A DNA stretch of 64,000 bases from Tenacibaculum dicentrarchi (GTDB lineage Bacteria; Bacteroidota; Bacteroidia; Flavobacteriales; Flavobacteriaceae). The notes beneath the pieces are model-generated. The model had not been told where the DNA came from. It saw only the letters and a list, made by a program, of their open reading frames with translations, and did no database searches. The stretch lies in contig NZ_OESZ01000001.1 in NCBI RefSeq assembly GCF_900239345.1, positions 124,001-188,000 of the forward strand. Direction: 5' to 3'. The position numbers and the translations under genes were made by a program. This document shows, piece after piece, positions 51,457-60,313 of the stretch (its first letter is position 1; every line of letters begins with the position of its first letter).

Positions 51457-52770
51457 ATGAAAAAAAGTATGATAACTCTTTCAATGGCTTTACTTGTTGG
51501 CTTCTATGCTACTGCTCAAAAAGTCGAATTTAAAGAGTACGATTTAAGCAACGGAATGCACGTAATTTTGCATCAAGACAAGTCTGCTCCTGTAGTAACA
51601 ACAGCAGTAATGTATCATGTTGGCGCTAAAGATGAACAGCCAAACAGAACAGGAATGGCACATTTTTTCGAACACTTATTATTTGAAGGAACAAAAAACA
51701 TTAAAAAAGGAGACTGGTTTAAAATTGTTTCATCTAATGGAGGAAAAAACAACGCCAACACCACCGATGATAGAACTTATTATTACGAAGTATTTCCTTC
51801 AAACAACCTAGAATTAGGTTTATGGATGGAGTCGGAACGTTTATTACACCCTGTAATTAATCAAGGCGGTGTTGACACTCAAAACGAAGTTGTAAAAGAA
51901 GAAAAAAGATTACGTGTTGACAATCAGCCGTATGGAAGCTTCTTAGAAAATGTTAAAAAGAATATTTTTAAAAAGCATGCTTATAAAGGAACTACTATCG
52001 GAAAAATGAAGCATTTAGACGACGCTACTTTAGCGGAGTTTTTAGCCTTTAATAAAAAATTCTACGTTCCTAATAATGCTACTTTAGTTGTTGCTGGTGA
52101 TATCAATATCAAAAAAACTAAAAAATTGGTAGAAGCTTATTTTGGAAACATACCTAGAGGTGCCGAAGTAACAAGAAAATTTGTAAAAGAAGCCCCAATT
52201 ACCAAACAAATAAATGCCAAGGCGTATGATGCAAATATTCAAATTCCTGCAATTGTAAATGCCTACAGAACTCCTTCTATGAAAACTAGAGAAGCGAGAG
52301 TTTTAGACATGATTTCAACCTATTTAAGCGATGGAAAAAGCTCTATTTTATATAAAAAATTAGTCGATACTAAAAAAATGGCATTACAAGTAGGTGCTTT
52401 TAGTCTTAGCCAAGAAGATTACGGAACTTACGTGGTGTATGGGCTTCCTTTAGGAAAAACTTCTTTAACTGATTTAACCAAAGAAATTGATGAAGAAATT
52501 GTAAAAATACAAACCAATTTAATTTCAGAAAAAGCCTATCAAAAATTACAAAATAAATTTGAAAATGATTTTGTAAATGCTAACGCAAGTGTTGAAGGTG
52601 TTGCAAATTCTTTAGCTCGTTTTAACGTATTATATGGCGATACCAATTTAATAAATACCGAAATTGATATTTTTCGTTCTATTACTCGTGAAGAAATTAG
52701 AGCTGCTGCAAAAAAGTACCTAAACCCAAATCAACGATTAGTTTTAGAATATTTACCAAAAAAGAAATAA
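51457..52770 (+). CDS. M16 family zinc protease (catalytic subunit)
   Basis: A 437-residue exported protein with a signal peptide (1-20). The inverted zinc motif HFFEH (H69, E72, H73) and a distal Glu in NEVVKEEKRLRV are present, so this is the active half. The C-terminal half is the inactive-fold repeat with an Arg/Tyr-type loop. It would degrade peptides in the periplasm. It is followed after 21 bases by a second M16 gene lacking the zinc motif, and the two should form a heterodimer. Confidence 0.92.
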   Translation: MKKSMITLSMALLVGFYATAQKVEFKEYDLSNGMHVILHQDKSAPVVTTAVMYHVGAKDEQPNRTGMAHFFEHLLFEGTKNIKKGDWFKIVSSNGGKNNANTTDDRTYYYEVFPSNNLELGLWMESERLLHPVINQGGVDTQNEVVKEEKRLRVDNQPYGSFLENVKKNIFKKHAYKGTTIGKMKHLDDATLAEFLAFNKKFYVPNNATLVVAGDINIKKTKKLVEAYFGNIPRGAEVTRKFVKEAPITKQINAKAYDANIQIPAIVNAYRTPSMKTREARVLDMISTYLSDGKSSILYKKLVDTKKMALQVGAFSLSQEDYGTYVVYGLPLGKTSLTDLTKEIDEEIVKIQTNLISEKAYQKLQNKFENDFVNANASVEGVANSLARFNVLYGDTNLINTEIDIFRSITREEIRAAAKKYLNPNQRLVLEYLPKKK

Positions 52771-52791
52771 ATCAAAAGACATTAATATATT

Positions 52792-54840
52792 ATGAAAACA
52801 AAAATAGTATCACTTATCGCAATTTTAGCAATGTCTTTTGCTACCACTGCACAAATAGATAGAAGCGTACAACCAAAACCAGGACCAGCTCCAAAAGTAC
52901 GATTAGGTAAAGTGAAAAAATTTACACTACCTAATGGTTTACAGGTAATTATGGTTGAAAACCATAAATTACCAAGAGCATCTGCTAGCTTAACTATTGA
53001 TAATAAAGCCGTTTTTGAAGGTGAAAAAGCAGGTTTATCAAGTGTTATGGGAAGTTTGTTAGGACGTGGAACAGCAAACATTACCAAAGATGAATTTAAC
53101 GAAAAAGTAGATTATTTAGGTGCTTATGTTGACTTTTATAGCTCAGGTGCATCGGCAAGTTCATTAATTAAATACTTTCCTCAAGTATTAGAATTAATGG
53201 CTGATGGCGTTAAAAACTCAGCGTTTACTAAAGAAGAATTTGATAAAGAAATTGCCGTTACTTTAGACGGTTTAAAATCAAATGAAAAAAGTGTAACTGC
53301 TATAGCAAGAAGAGTTGAAAGTGCTTTAATCTATGGAAAAAAACATCCTTTCGGAGAGTTTACAACCAAAAAATCAATTGGTAATATTACCCTTGCTGAT
53401 GTTAAAAATAACTTCAATACTTATTACAAACCAAACAACGCTTATTTAGTTATTGTTGGAGATATTAACACTTCAAAAACTAAAAAAATGGTTACTAAAT
53501 TATTTAGTAATTGGAAAAAAGGAAACGTACCTGCTGTTGCTTTTGATAAACCAAAAAACGTAAATAAAACCGAAATTAACTTTATCAATATGCCTAATGC
53601 GGTACAATCGGAAATTGTAGTAGCAAATAATATCGATTTAAAATTAGGCGATAAAGATTACTACGCAGCAATATTAGCAAACACCATTCTTGGTGGTGGC
53701 GGAACGGCTCGTTTATTTTTAAATTTACGTGAAGACAAAGGCTATACTTATGGTTCATATTCTAGTATTAGACAAAGCAGAGATGCTGCTACCTTTAGAG
53801 CTAGCGCTAGTGTTCGTAACATTGTTACTGATAGTTCAGTAGTTGAAATTCAAAAAGAAATTCGCAAAATTAGAACACAAAAAGTATCTGATGAAGAATT
53901 GAAAAATGCCAAAGCAAAATATGTAGGTAATTTTGTAATGGAAGTTCAAAAACCTGTAACTGCTGCTCGTTATGCTTTAAATATTGCACGTTATAATTTA
54001 CCTACTGATTTTTATGAAAACTACTTAGAAAACATCAATTCAGTAACAATAACAGATATTCAAAATGCTGCTGTAAAATATTTTAAAGCAAACAATGCTA
54101 GAATTATAATTACAGGAAAAGCAACAGATGTTCTAGAAAACTTAGAAAAAAATAAAGAATATAGCATTCAATATTTTGATAAAGAAGGAAATGCTACTGT
54201 AAAACCTGCAATGAGTTTACCTATTCCTAAAGGTATTACTTCTACTTCGGTAATTGACAACTATTTTAAAGCCATTGGTGGTAAAGATAAAATTGCAAGT
54301 GTTAGAACATTAAAAACTACTTCAGAAGCTAAAGTTCAAGGAATGCAATTAACTTTAGTTAAAAAAAGTGCTGCACCTAACAAAACTTCAACAATTGTTT
54401 CAATGGCAGGAAATGTAATGCAAAAAGAAGTTTTTGATGGTGTAAATGGCTATCAAGAAGCTCGTGGGCAAAAGAAACAATTAAAAGGTAAGGAACTTGA
54501 AGATGCAAAAAATAATGCAGCTCCTTTTACTGATGCAGCCTATAAAAATGGTACTTTAAGCAGAATAGAACCTATTAACGGTAAAAATGCCTATGTAATT
54601 ATCTTCCATAAAAAAGAAATTTTTTATGATGTAAAATCAGGCTTAAAAGTGAAAGAAGTATCGGTAGCTAAAGGACCTCAAGGAGAGGTAAAAGTGCCTT
54701 TAGAATTCTCTGATTATAAAGAAGTAAACGGAATTAAATTTCCTCATTTAGTAATCCAATCAATGGGACCTATGAAAATGAACTTCAAATTAAAAGAAGT
54801 AAAAATAAACGAAGGTGTTTCTAATGCTGATTTTCAGTAA
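52792..54840 (+). CDS. M16 family protein, non-catalytic partner with C-terminal lipoprotein-like domain
   Basis: A 682-residue exported protein with a signal peptide (1-20). The M16 core (about 40-460) has no HxxEH (that place reads GLSSVMGSLLGRG) but keeps the substrate-binding LREDKGYTYGSYSS loop, so it is a substrate-binding partner of the preceding protease. Residues about 480-682 (from VIDNYFKAIGGKDKI) form an extra beta-rich domain like those in LolA-type or outer-membrane lipoprotein-sorting proteins. That fusion is characteristic of some Bacteroidota M16 proteins. A strong terminator follows. Confidence 0.9.
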   Translation: MKTKIVSLIAILAMSFATTAQIDRSVQPKPGPAPKVRLGKVKKFTLPNGLQVIMVENHKLPRASASLTIDNKAVFEGEKAGLSSVMGSLLGRGTANITKDEFNEKVDYLGAYVDFYSSGASASSLIKYFPQVLELMADGVKNSAFTKEEFDKEIAVTLDGLKSNEKSVTAIARRVESALIYGKKHPFGEFTTKKSIGNITLADVKNNFNTYYKPNNAYLVIVGDINTSKTKKMVTKLFSNWKKGNVPAVAFDKPKNVNKTEINFINMPNAVQSEIVVANNIDLKLGDKDYYAAILANTILGGGGTARLFLNLREDKGYTYGSYSSIRQSRDAATFRASASVRNIVTDSSVVEIQKEIRKIRTQKVSDEELKNAKAKYVGNFVMEVQKPVTAARYALNIARYNLPTDFYENYLENINSVTITDIQNAAVKYFKANNARIIITGKATDVLENLEKNKEYSIQYFDKEGNATVKPAMSLPIPKGITSTSVIDNYFKAIGGKDKIASVRTLKTTSEAKVQGMQLTLVKKSAAPNKTSTIVSMAGNVMQKEVFDGVNGYQEARGQKKQLKGKELEDAKNNAAPFTDAAYKNGTLSRIEPINGKNAYVIIFHKKEIFYDVKSGLKVKEVSVAKGPQGEVKVPLEFSDYKEVNGIKFPHLVIQSMGPMKMNFKLKEVKINEGVSNADFQ

Positions 54841-54863
54841 AAAGAGCTTTTAAAACTACTTTT

Positions 54864-54898
54864 AAAGAGTCAAAACAACCGTTTTGGCTCTTTTTTTA
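54864..54898 (+). terminator. Intrinsic terminator
   Basis: AAAGAGTCAAAAC, loop AACC, GTTTTGGCTCTTT and a long T-run after the M16 pair. Confidence 0.85.
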
Positions 54899-54920
54899 TG
54901 CGCTATTTTATACTCTTTTT

Positions 54921-55793
54921 TTATTTCGCCTTATTTACCAACCAAACACCGAATAAAATAATTCCACCAGCTGATAATTGAACTAAACTTAATTTTTCGC
55001 CATCAGCCACACCCCAAAAAACCGCCACAATCGGGATTAAATAAGTTACTGATGATGCAAAAATAGGAGTCGTTAAATGTACCATTTTATTATACAATAT
55101 TTTTGCAATTCCTGTTCCCAAAATAGCTAAAATAGTTATATACCCAAATGTCGTAGTCATTTGATCGTTTAATTCAAATAATGTGAAAAAATCAGAAAAA
55201 AATAACACTAAAGATGCAGGAATAATCAATACTAAAAAATTACCTGTTGTTATTGCCAAGGCGTCTAAATCTGATAAATACTTTTTGATTATATTTACGT
55301 TAAAAGCATATCCGATAGATGAAAAAACAACCAAAATAGCATACCAATAATTTTGATTAGGATTCAGTTCTGCACCTTTTAAAATTAGAATAAGTGTTCC
55401 TATTAAACCGACTAAAATACCTATAAATTGTTTTTTATTAAAGGCAAATCCAAAAATTAAAGCTCCTAAAATAAACGTATTAAAAGGTGTTAGCGAACTC
55501 AAAATAGCAGTAATAGCACTGTCGATACCTTTTACTGCAAAAGCATACATAAAAACAGGAAAAAAAGTTCCTAAAAAAGCAGTGTATAAAATATAAATTT
55601 GATGTTTTTTTTGAATTTTTTTAAGACTTTTAAAACCTATCAGTAATAAAAAAATAGCAGTAATTAAAATCCTTAAAGCTCCTAATTGTATTGGAGTTAC
55701 CCCAATTAATGCTTTTTTCATCAATATAAAAGAGCTTCCCCAAACAAGTGCAAGCACTATTAAATACAACCATTTAACTTGTTTACTATTCAT
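54921..55793 (-). CDS. EamA family (DMT superfamily) transporter
   Basis: A 290-residue membrane protein with ten hydrophobic helices arranged as two EamA repeats. The first repeat begins ALVWGSSFILMKKAL, and the second contains ILGTGIAKILYNKMV and YLIPIVAVFWGV. It likely exports metabolites or amino acids; the substrate is unknown. The ATG at 55793 is preferred over an in-frame TTG two codons upstream. It stands between convergent and divergent neighbours and is probably monocistronic. Confidence 0.9.
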   Translation of the reverse strand: MNSKQVKWLYLIVLALVWGSSFILMKKALIGVTPIQLGALRILITAIFLLLIGFKSLKKIQKKHQIYILYTAFLGTFFPVFMYAFAVKGIDSAITAILSSLTPFNTFILGALIFGFAFNKKQFIGILVGLIGTLILILKGAELNPNQNYWYAILVVFSSIGYAFNVNIIKKYLSDLDALAITTGNFLVLIIPASLVLFFSDFFTLFELNDQMTTTFGYITILAILGTGIAKILYNKMVHLTTPIFASSVTYLIPIVAVFWGVADGEKLSLVQLSAGGIILFGVWLVNKAK

Positions 55794-55885
55794 TTTCAAT
55801 TCATTTAACTACAAAATTCGATTATTAATCTCTATAAATTTAATTTTATTAATAACTTTGCTAAATAACCCTATAAATTAAAATT

Positions 55886-56422
55886 ATGAAATTTCAAAAA
55901 ATAGTATTTGCACTTGCTTTAGTTAGTTTTTTAGTCATCGGATGTAAAAATGAGGCAAAAAAAGATGCAAAAACAGAAACCATAACTCAAGAACAAAAAA
56001 AACCTAGAAAAATAAAAGAACTAGCTTTACATATTTCTGGAATGACCTGTGAAATAGGTTGTGCTAAAAAAATAGCATCAGATTTATCTAAAAAAGAAGG
56101 GGTTTTAAGAGTAAATGTTATATTTAAAGATAGTATGGCTACTGTAAAATATGATGAAAATAACACTAATAAAGCCGATTTAATTACTTTTATCGAAGCT
56201 ATTGGAAATGGAAAAATGTACAAAGCATCAGAAACAACTAAAAAAACTTGTAAAGAAGGATGTGAAAAAGCTTGTTGCGACAAAAGTGATGCTGAGAAAA
56301 AAACTTGTGCTTCAAAATGTAAAAAAGCATGTGATTCAAAAGTAAAAAGTGATAAAAAAGCATGTGCTACTGCTTGTGAAAAAAAATGTTGCACTAAAAT
56401 GGAAACTGAGAAAAAAGCCTAA
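55886..56422 (+). CDS. Lipoprotein with heavy-metal-associated domain and Cys-rich tail
   Basis: A 178-residue protein: lipoprotein signal (LVSFLVIGCKNEA, lipobox Cys near residue 20), a heavy-metal-associated domain (about 45-115) with GMTCEIGCAKKI, which is CxxxC rather than the usual CxxC, and a Lys/Glu-rich tail (about 120-178) with 11 Cys, including two Cys-Cys pairs, in roughly 60 residues. The tail resembles a metallothionein. It would sit in the periplasm or outer membrane and bind copper, zinc or similar ions. A TAACTTTG -7 box lies 25 bases upstream (55853-55860). Confidence 0.85.
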   Translation: MKFQKIVFALALVSFLVIGCKNEAKKDAKTETITQEQKKPRKIKELALHISGMTCEIGCAKKIASDLSKKEGVLRVNVIFKDSMATVKYDENNTNKADLITFIEAIGNGKMYKASETTKKTCKEGCEKACCDKSDAEKKTCASKCKKACDSKVKSDKKACATACEKKCCTKMETEKKA

Positions 56423-56441
56423 TGTTTTTTTAAAATATACT

Positions 56442-56735
56442 TAGAACCTGTTTAAATTTTATCTAAAAAAATTTTATATCAGAAAAATAAGAAATCGAAT
56501 TCGTTAAACTGAATTTAGCGTAAGTTTTACATCCTGATTTTCTCTTTTTTTTAGCTTTTTTTGATGATTATATATCAGAATAATTTTTATGACTAAAAGG
56601 GATTAAAATTGTATCGAGAATTTGAATTCTTTTATATTAATGAATTTTATATAAGAAAGTTCTCGATACCATTTTTTTTGAAAGAAAAAATTACTCGAAC
56701 AGACAGTTTATTTAATTTTTAAATAGGCTCTTAAA
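56442..56735 (+). repeat. MITE-like element family B, copy 3
   Basis: About 294 bp, the same layout as the copy at 51041. The ends are TTAGAACCTGTTTAAA and TTTAAATAGGCTCTTAA (inverted repeats), with the inner hairpin ATTGTATCGAGAA / TTCTCGATACCAT and a degraded outer arm. It lies between the lipoprotein stop and the terminator that probably belonged to that gene. Confidence 0.85.
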
Positions 56736-56737
56736 CG

Positions 56738-56764
56738 AAGCTTCTCATTTGAGAAGCTTTTTTT
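56738..56764 (+). terminator. Intrinsic terminator
   Basis: AAGCTTCTC, loop ATTT, GAGAAGCTT and a T-run, two bases after the repeat element. Confidence 0.8.
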
Positions 56765-56799
56765 ATGAGTTTACCTTATCTTTGTAAAAACTTTTTTTG

Positions 56800-57825
56800 A
56801 TGAAAAAACACTTTCCTCTCTTAGTAAAAATAGCATTAATTTCTGTATATATTATATTTTTAGCGGGTTCAGTAGTTCGTATGACAGGCTCAGGAATGGG
56901 CTGCCCTGATTGGCCAAAATGCTTTGGTTATTACATCCCTCCTACTTCGGAAGCTCAAATTACTTGGCATCCGAATACACAATATAAAAAAGGGATGATT
57001 ATTGTTAAAAATGAAGTACTTTTTGTTGCTGAAAAAAATTTAAAAACATCCGAAGAATTTGATACTAGTAATTGGGTAAAATATACAAAACACAGTTACG
57101 CAAAGTTTAATAAATTACATACTTGGACGGAATATATCAACCGATTATCGTCGGCATTAGCAGGAATTCCATTCTTGTTTTTAATTTTTGTTTCGCTTTC
57201 TTTTTGGAAAACAAACAAAAAAATTACACTTTTATCTTTTGGAGCTTTTTCTTTAATGCTTTTTGAAGCTTGGCTAGGTAAAACCGTAGTAGATTCTAAT
57301 TTAAAACCCACTATTATTACCATTCATATGGTAGCTGGTTTGGTTATTGTTGCCTTATTATTATGGCTTTTATTTATCGTTTCTGACCGTAAAAAAACAA
57401 CTTATAAATACAATTCATTATTTAATAAATTACTACTTTTTTCGGTAGTATTTTCATTGATTCAAATAGCGATGGGAACTCAGGTTCGTCAGTTTATTGA
57501 TGAGCAAGTAAAGCTTTTTGGTTTTGATAACAAACAATATAGTTTACTAAATCCTAGTTTTAAATTTTATTTTCATCGTTCGTTTACCATTGCTATTGTA
57601 TTGGTTAACTTAGGAATGTTTTACTTAAATCAACTCAAAGATTTAGGCTATAAATTAGTAAATTGGATTGTTGCTTTAATATTTTTAGAAACTATTACAG
57701 GTATTTTAATGTATTATGCCGAATTTCCGTTAGGAACACAAGCAATACATTTACTTTCGGGAGCTATTTTATTTGGATTACAGTTTTATTTATTGTTGCA
57801 ATCTCGTCGTGTAATAAATCAATAA
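56800..57825 (+). CDS. ctaA: Heme A synthase (COX15/CtaA family) with periplasmic insert
   Basis: A 341-residue inner-membrane protein with about eight helices. The start LAGSVVRMTGSGMGCPDWPKCFG is the family signature; His residues in TWTEYINRLSS-flanking, TIHMVAG, FHRSFTI and IHLLSG segments are the heme ligand candidates. It oxidises heme O to heme A for cytochrome oxidase. Between helix 1 and the EYINRL loop is an extra segment (about residues 48-98) with W56, YKKGM, LFVAEKN and W92 that reads like a small carbohydrate-binding module of type 5/12. The ATG at 56800 is chosen over a TTG one codon upstream. Confidence 0.9.
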   Translation: MKKHFPLLVKIALISVYIIFLAGSVVRMTGSGMGCPDWPKCFGYYIPPTSEAQITWHPNTQYKKGMIIVKNEVLFVAEKNLKTSEEFDTSNWVKYTKHSYAKFNKLHTWTEYINRLSSALAGIPFLFLIFVSLSFWKTNKKITLLSFGAFSLMLFEAWLGKTVVDSNLKPTIITIHMVAGLVIVALLLWLLFIVSDRKKTTYKYNSLFNKLLLFSVVFSLIQIAMGTQVRQFIDEQVKLFGFDNKQYSLLNPSFKFYFHRSFTIAIVLVNLGMFYLNQLKDLGYKLVNWIVALIFLETITGILMYYAEFPLGTQAIHLLSGAILFGLQFYLLLQSRRVINQ

Positions 57826-57853
57826 AATAAGTACTTTTTTAAAATTATGTAAA

Positions 57854-57954
57854 AATGCCTAGCCCCGATTGAAGCATTTGTTTGAGCTCCTTTTTTTGAT
57901 TTTTCTTCAAAAAAAGAGCGAGTGCGGAAAGCGGGAAATTGCTTCAAAAAAAAA
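57854..57954 (+). repeat. Dispersed structured repeat family A, copy 4
   Basis: About 100 bp: TAGCCCCGA, then TTGAAGCA (57869-57876) pairing with TGCTTCAA (57940-57947), enclosing an inner hairpin GCTCCTTTTTTTGA / TCAAAAAAAGAGC (57886-57919) and the conserved GAGTGCGGAAAGCGGG. It lies between ctaA and gldD and faces the gldD stop. Confidence 0.85.
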
Positions 57955-57971
57955 TATAAATTAAGATATAA

Positions 57972-58532
57972 TTAGTCTTCCCATTCTAAAGTTTCTAGCA
58001 TTTGAATCATGTCTTTTTTGATGTATTCAACGGCAGGTAAAATAGAATCGTAATTAGGTTTGCTATAAAAAAATAGTGAACCTTTTAAAAAATGATTCGT
58101 GCTATCGGTTACATGAAATTGTAGTTGTGATGCGGCATTTCCTGATATTTCACACATTTTTCCATATACTTTTTTATCGGAATTAGCATAATCTCTCCAC
58201 GAAATATGGTCTGCTTTTACGGTGTGTTCTAAAACCAATTTTTCAGATTCAATAAACAGTTCTCTCAGGTTATTTTTTACAGGTCGGTAGGTAATATCTA
58301 CAGATGCTTTTAAAGCTGGATATTTGATTTTTAACCAATTATTTTTTAAAATTTTAACGCTTGCGTTTTTTGCTACATCAAAACTATATGGAGTATTTTT
58401 GTTTAATTTTTGATATCCTAAGTTAGGATATTCTAACCTTAAATACGCTTTGGGTTTAGGCAAATTTTCGTTAATACAACTTGTTAAATTTAATAATAAT
58501 AAGGCTGATATTAGCCATAAAATTTTACGCAT
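57972..58532 (-). CDS. gldD: Gliding motility lipoprotein GldD
   Basis: A 186-residue lipoprotein with signal LLLLNLTSCINEN (lipobox Cys at residue 19) and the conserved KPKAYLRLEYPNLGY after it. GldD is needed for gliding and type IX secretion in Flavobacterium johnsoniae. The start overlaps the end of gldE by eight bases, so translation is coupled. The order gldE, gldD downstream of ssb and mutY is the standard one. Confidence 0.93.
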   Translation of the reverse strand: MRKILWLISALLLLNLTSCINENLPKPKAYLRLEYPNLGYQKLNKNTPYSFDVAKNASVKILKNNWLKIKYPALKASVDITYRPVKNNLRELFIESEKLVLEHTVKADHISWRDYANSDKKVYGKMCEISGNAASQLQFHVTDSTNHFLKGSLFFYSKPNYDSILPAVEYIKKDMIQMLETLEWED

Positions 58533-59823
58533 TTCGGGTTGTTTTTATTTGTTTTATACGTTTTTTATCTAAGGCTTCAATGGTAAATGTATAGTTCGTG
58601 AAATTTATTTTTTCGCCTTTTTTAGGAAATTTCCCTGATATTTCTAAAATAAAACCTGCTAGGGTTTCGCTTTCTCCTTTTAAGGTTTCAAATTTTTCAT
58701 CGTCATCATCTAAAACACGGCAGAAGTCTTTTATTGTTATTTTTCCTTCAAAAATATAATTGTGATCATCGATCTTTGAATAGGTTAAATCGTCATCGTC
58801 AAATTCGTCGTTTATATCGCCAACTATTTCTTCAATAACATCTTCTAGAGTTACTATTCCGCTAGTACCGCCATATTCATCAACAACAATGGCTAGGTGC
58901 ATTTTTTTTTCTTTAAACTCGGCTAATAAATCATCTAATTTTTTGTTTTCTGGTACAAAAAAAGGAGCTCTTATCAAATTTTGCCACTCAAAGGTTTTTT
59001 CATTCAAATATGCCAATAAATCTTTGGCATATAAAACGCCAATAATCGTATCAATATTTTCATTATAAACAGGATTTCTAGAATATCCATTTTTTAAAAT
59101 CATTTTTAAAACCTCTTCGTAAGAGGTATTATTGTCAATAGCACAAACATCAGTGCGGGGTTTCATTATTTGTACGGTTTCGGTATTTCCAAAATTTACA
59201 ATACCTTCTAAAATTTTTTGTTCGTCTTTGGTGGTGGCTCCGCTAGCAGTTAACTCTAGGGCTTCAGATAAACGTTCTACCGAAAAATTATGATTTTTAT
59301 TACCTAATTTATTTTCAACAATACTGGTTAATTTTATTAATGGTGTGCTTAATGGAGTTAAAATAATATTTAAAAACTGAATTGGTTTTGCCATAAAACT
59401 AGCAAATAAAAGCGATTTTCTGGTGGCATATACTTTTGGCAATACTTCGCCAAATAGTAAAATTAAAAAAGTAACAAAAACAACTTCTACTAAAAATTTT
59501 ACGCCTTCTGAGAGTTCACTAAAAAACACTTCTCCTAGGGAAGCGAATATCAATACGATTAAAATATTGATAAAATTATTAGTTATTAAAATGGTTGCTA
59601 ATAGTTTTTTTGGTTTTTCAAGAAGTAGTACAACATTATTTTTTTGTTTTGATGTTGTTGAAAGTTCACTTAATTGGGTTGGTGAAATTGAAAAAAAAGC
59701 AACTTCTGCTCCTGAAACTAATGCTGAAGATATTAATAAAGATAATAATACTAAACAGTTTATTATTGTTAACAAATCAATGTTTGATATAGCCAAAAAC
59801 AAGGAGTTGGGTTCTGTGTCCAA
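58525..59823 (-). CDS. gldE: Gliding motility-associated protein GldE
   Basis: A 432-residue membrane protein: a DUF21/CNNM domain with three to four helices (about 15-170), two CBS domains (about 215-340, including MKPRTDVCAID and VVDEYGGTSGIVTLED), and a CorC/HlyC transporter-associated domain (about 350-425). It supports GldD function in gliding. The start is TTG at 59823 (MDTEPNSLFLA), with no ATG near. It follows ssb by 25 bases. Confidence 0.92.
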   Translation of the reverse strand: MDTEPNSLFLAISNIDLLTIINCLVLLSLLISSALVSGAEVAFFSISPTQLSELSTTSKQKNNVVLLLEKPKKLLATILITNNFINILIVLIFASLGEVFFSELSEGVKFLVEVVFVTFLILLFGEVLPKVYATRKSLLFASFMAKPIQFLNIILTPLSTPLIKLTSIVENKLGNKNHNFSVERLSEALELTASGATTKDEQKILEGIVNFGNTETVQIMKPRTDVCAIDNNTSYEEVLKMILKNGYSRNPVYNENIDTIIGVLYAKDLLAYLNEKTFEWQNLIRAPFFVPENKKLDDLLAEFKEKKMHLAIVVDEYGGTSGIVTLEDVIEEIVGDINDEFDDDDLTYSKIDDHNYIFEGKITIKDFCRVLDDDDEKFETLKGESETLAGFILEISGKFPKKGEKINFTNYTFTIEALDKKRIKQIKTTRNA

Positions 59824-59848
59824 TTTTTAAATTTTAAGTAAAATGCTA

Positions 59849-60274
59849 TTATAAATTTGTATTATTTTGATATATTCCTTTTACTGTAGTGCTATTTTCT
59901 GTAGCTTTATTAGCTACAGGAGCTTTTACAGTAAGGTCTTTTTTTGTTGATAAAAAAGTCATTTCTTGTACTTGAATTTCAGTGGTATAACGTTTTTGCC
60001 CATCTGCTTCGTACTGACGGGTTTTTATGCGTCCTTCGCAATATACTTTATCGCCTTTTGATAAATATTTTTCACAAATTTCGGCTAATTTATTACGCAC
60101 AACAATATTATGCCACTCAATACTACTTATTTTCTCTCCTGTTTGACGGTTCGTATAATTTTCATTGGTTGCCAATGGAAATCGACCAACAGAATTTCCT
60201 CCTTCAAAATAATGCATTTTTAATTTATCACCTAAATGACCTATTAAAATAACTTTATTTACTGTTCCTGCCAT
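59849..60274 (-). CDS. ssb: Single-stranded DNA-binding protein
   Basis: A 141-residue OB-fold protein: NKVILIGHLGDKLKMHYFEGG, then SSIEWHNIVVRNKLAEICEKYLSKGDKVYCEGRI-type core segments (for example WHNIVVRNKLAE). The C-terminal tail lacks the acidic DDDIPF tip of the main replicative SSB, ending VKGIYQNNTNL, so it may be a secondary SSB. It follows mutY by 39 bases and has a TATATTTG box (60297-60304) in that gap. Confidence 0.9.
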   Translation of the reverse strand: MAGTVNKVILIGHLGDKLKMHYFEGGNSVGRFPLATNENYTNRQTGEKISSIEWHNIVVRNKLAEICEKYLSKGDKVYCEGRIKTRQYEADGQKRYTTEIQVQEMTFLSTKKDLTVKAPVANKATENSTTVKGIYQNNTNL

Positions 60275-60313
60275 GTGTTCATTATTTGTGTAAAATCAAA
60301 TATACGAAATTAA

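Larger units (their letters stand above)
56423..56799. other. Intergenic region between HMA lipoprotein gene and ctaA (377 bp)
   Basis: Almost filled by a family B MITE-like element, followed directly by a terminator and then a TATCTTTG -7 box (56777-56784) for ctaA. Nothing else recognised. Confidence 0.75.

Noticed and set aside
55987-56394. 135-codon minus-strand frame over the Cys-rich lipoprotein gene
   Set aside because: It is the antisense image of the repetitive Cys/Lys codons; the plus-strand frame has the lipobox and HMA domain.
59423-60252. Plus-strand frames antisense to gldE and ssb
   Set aside because: Both minus-strand genes are clear; the plus frames have no family resemblance.
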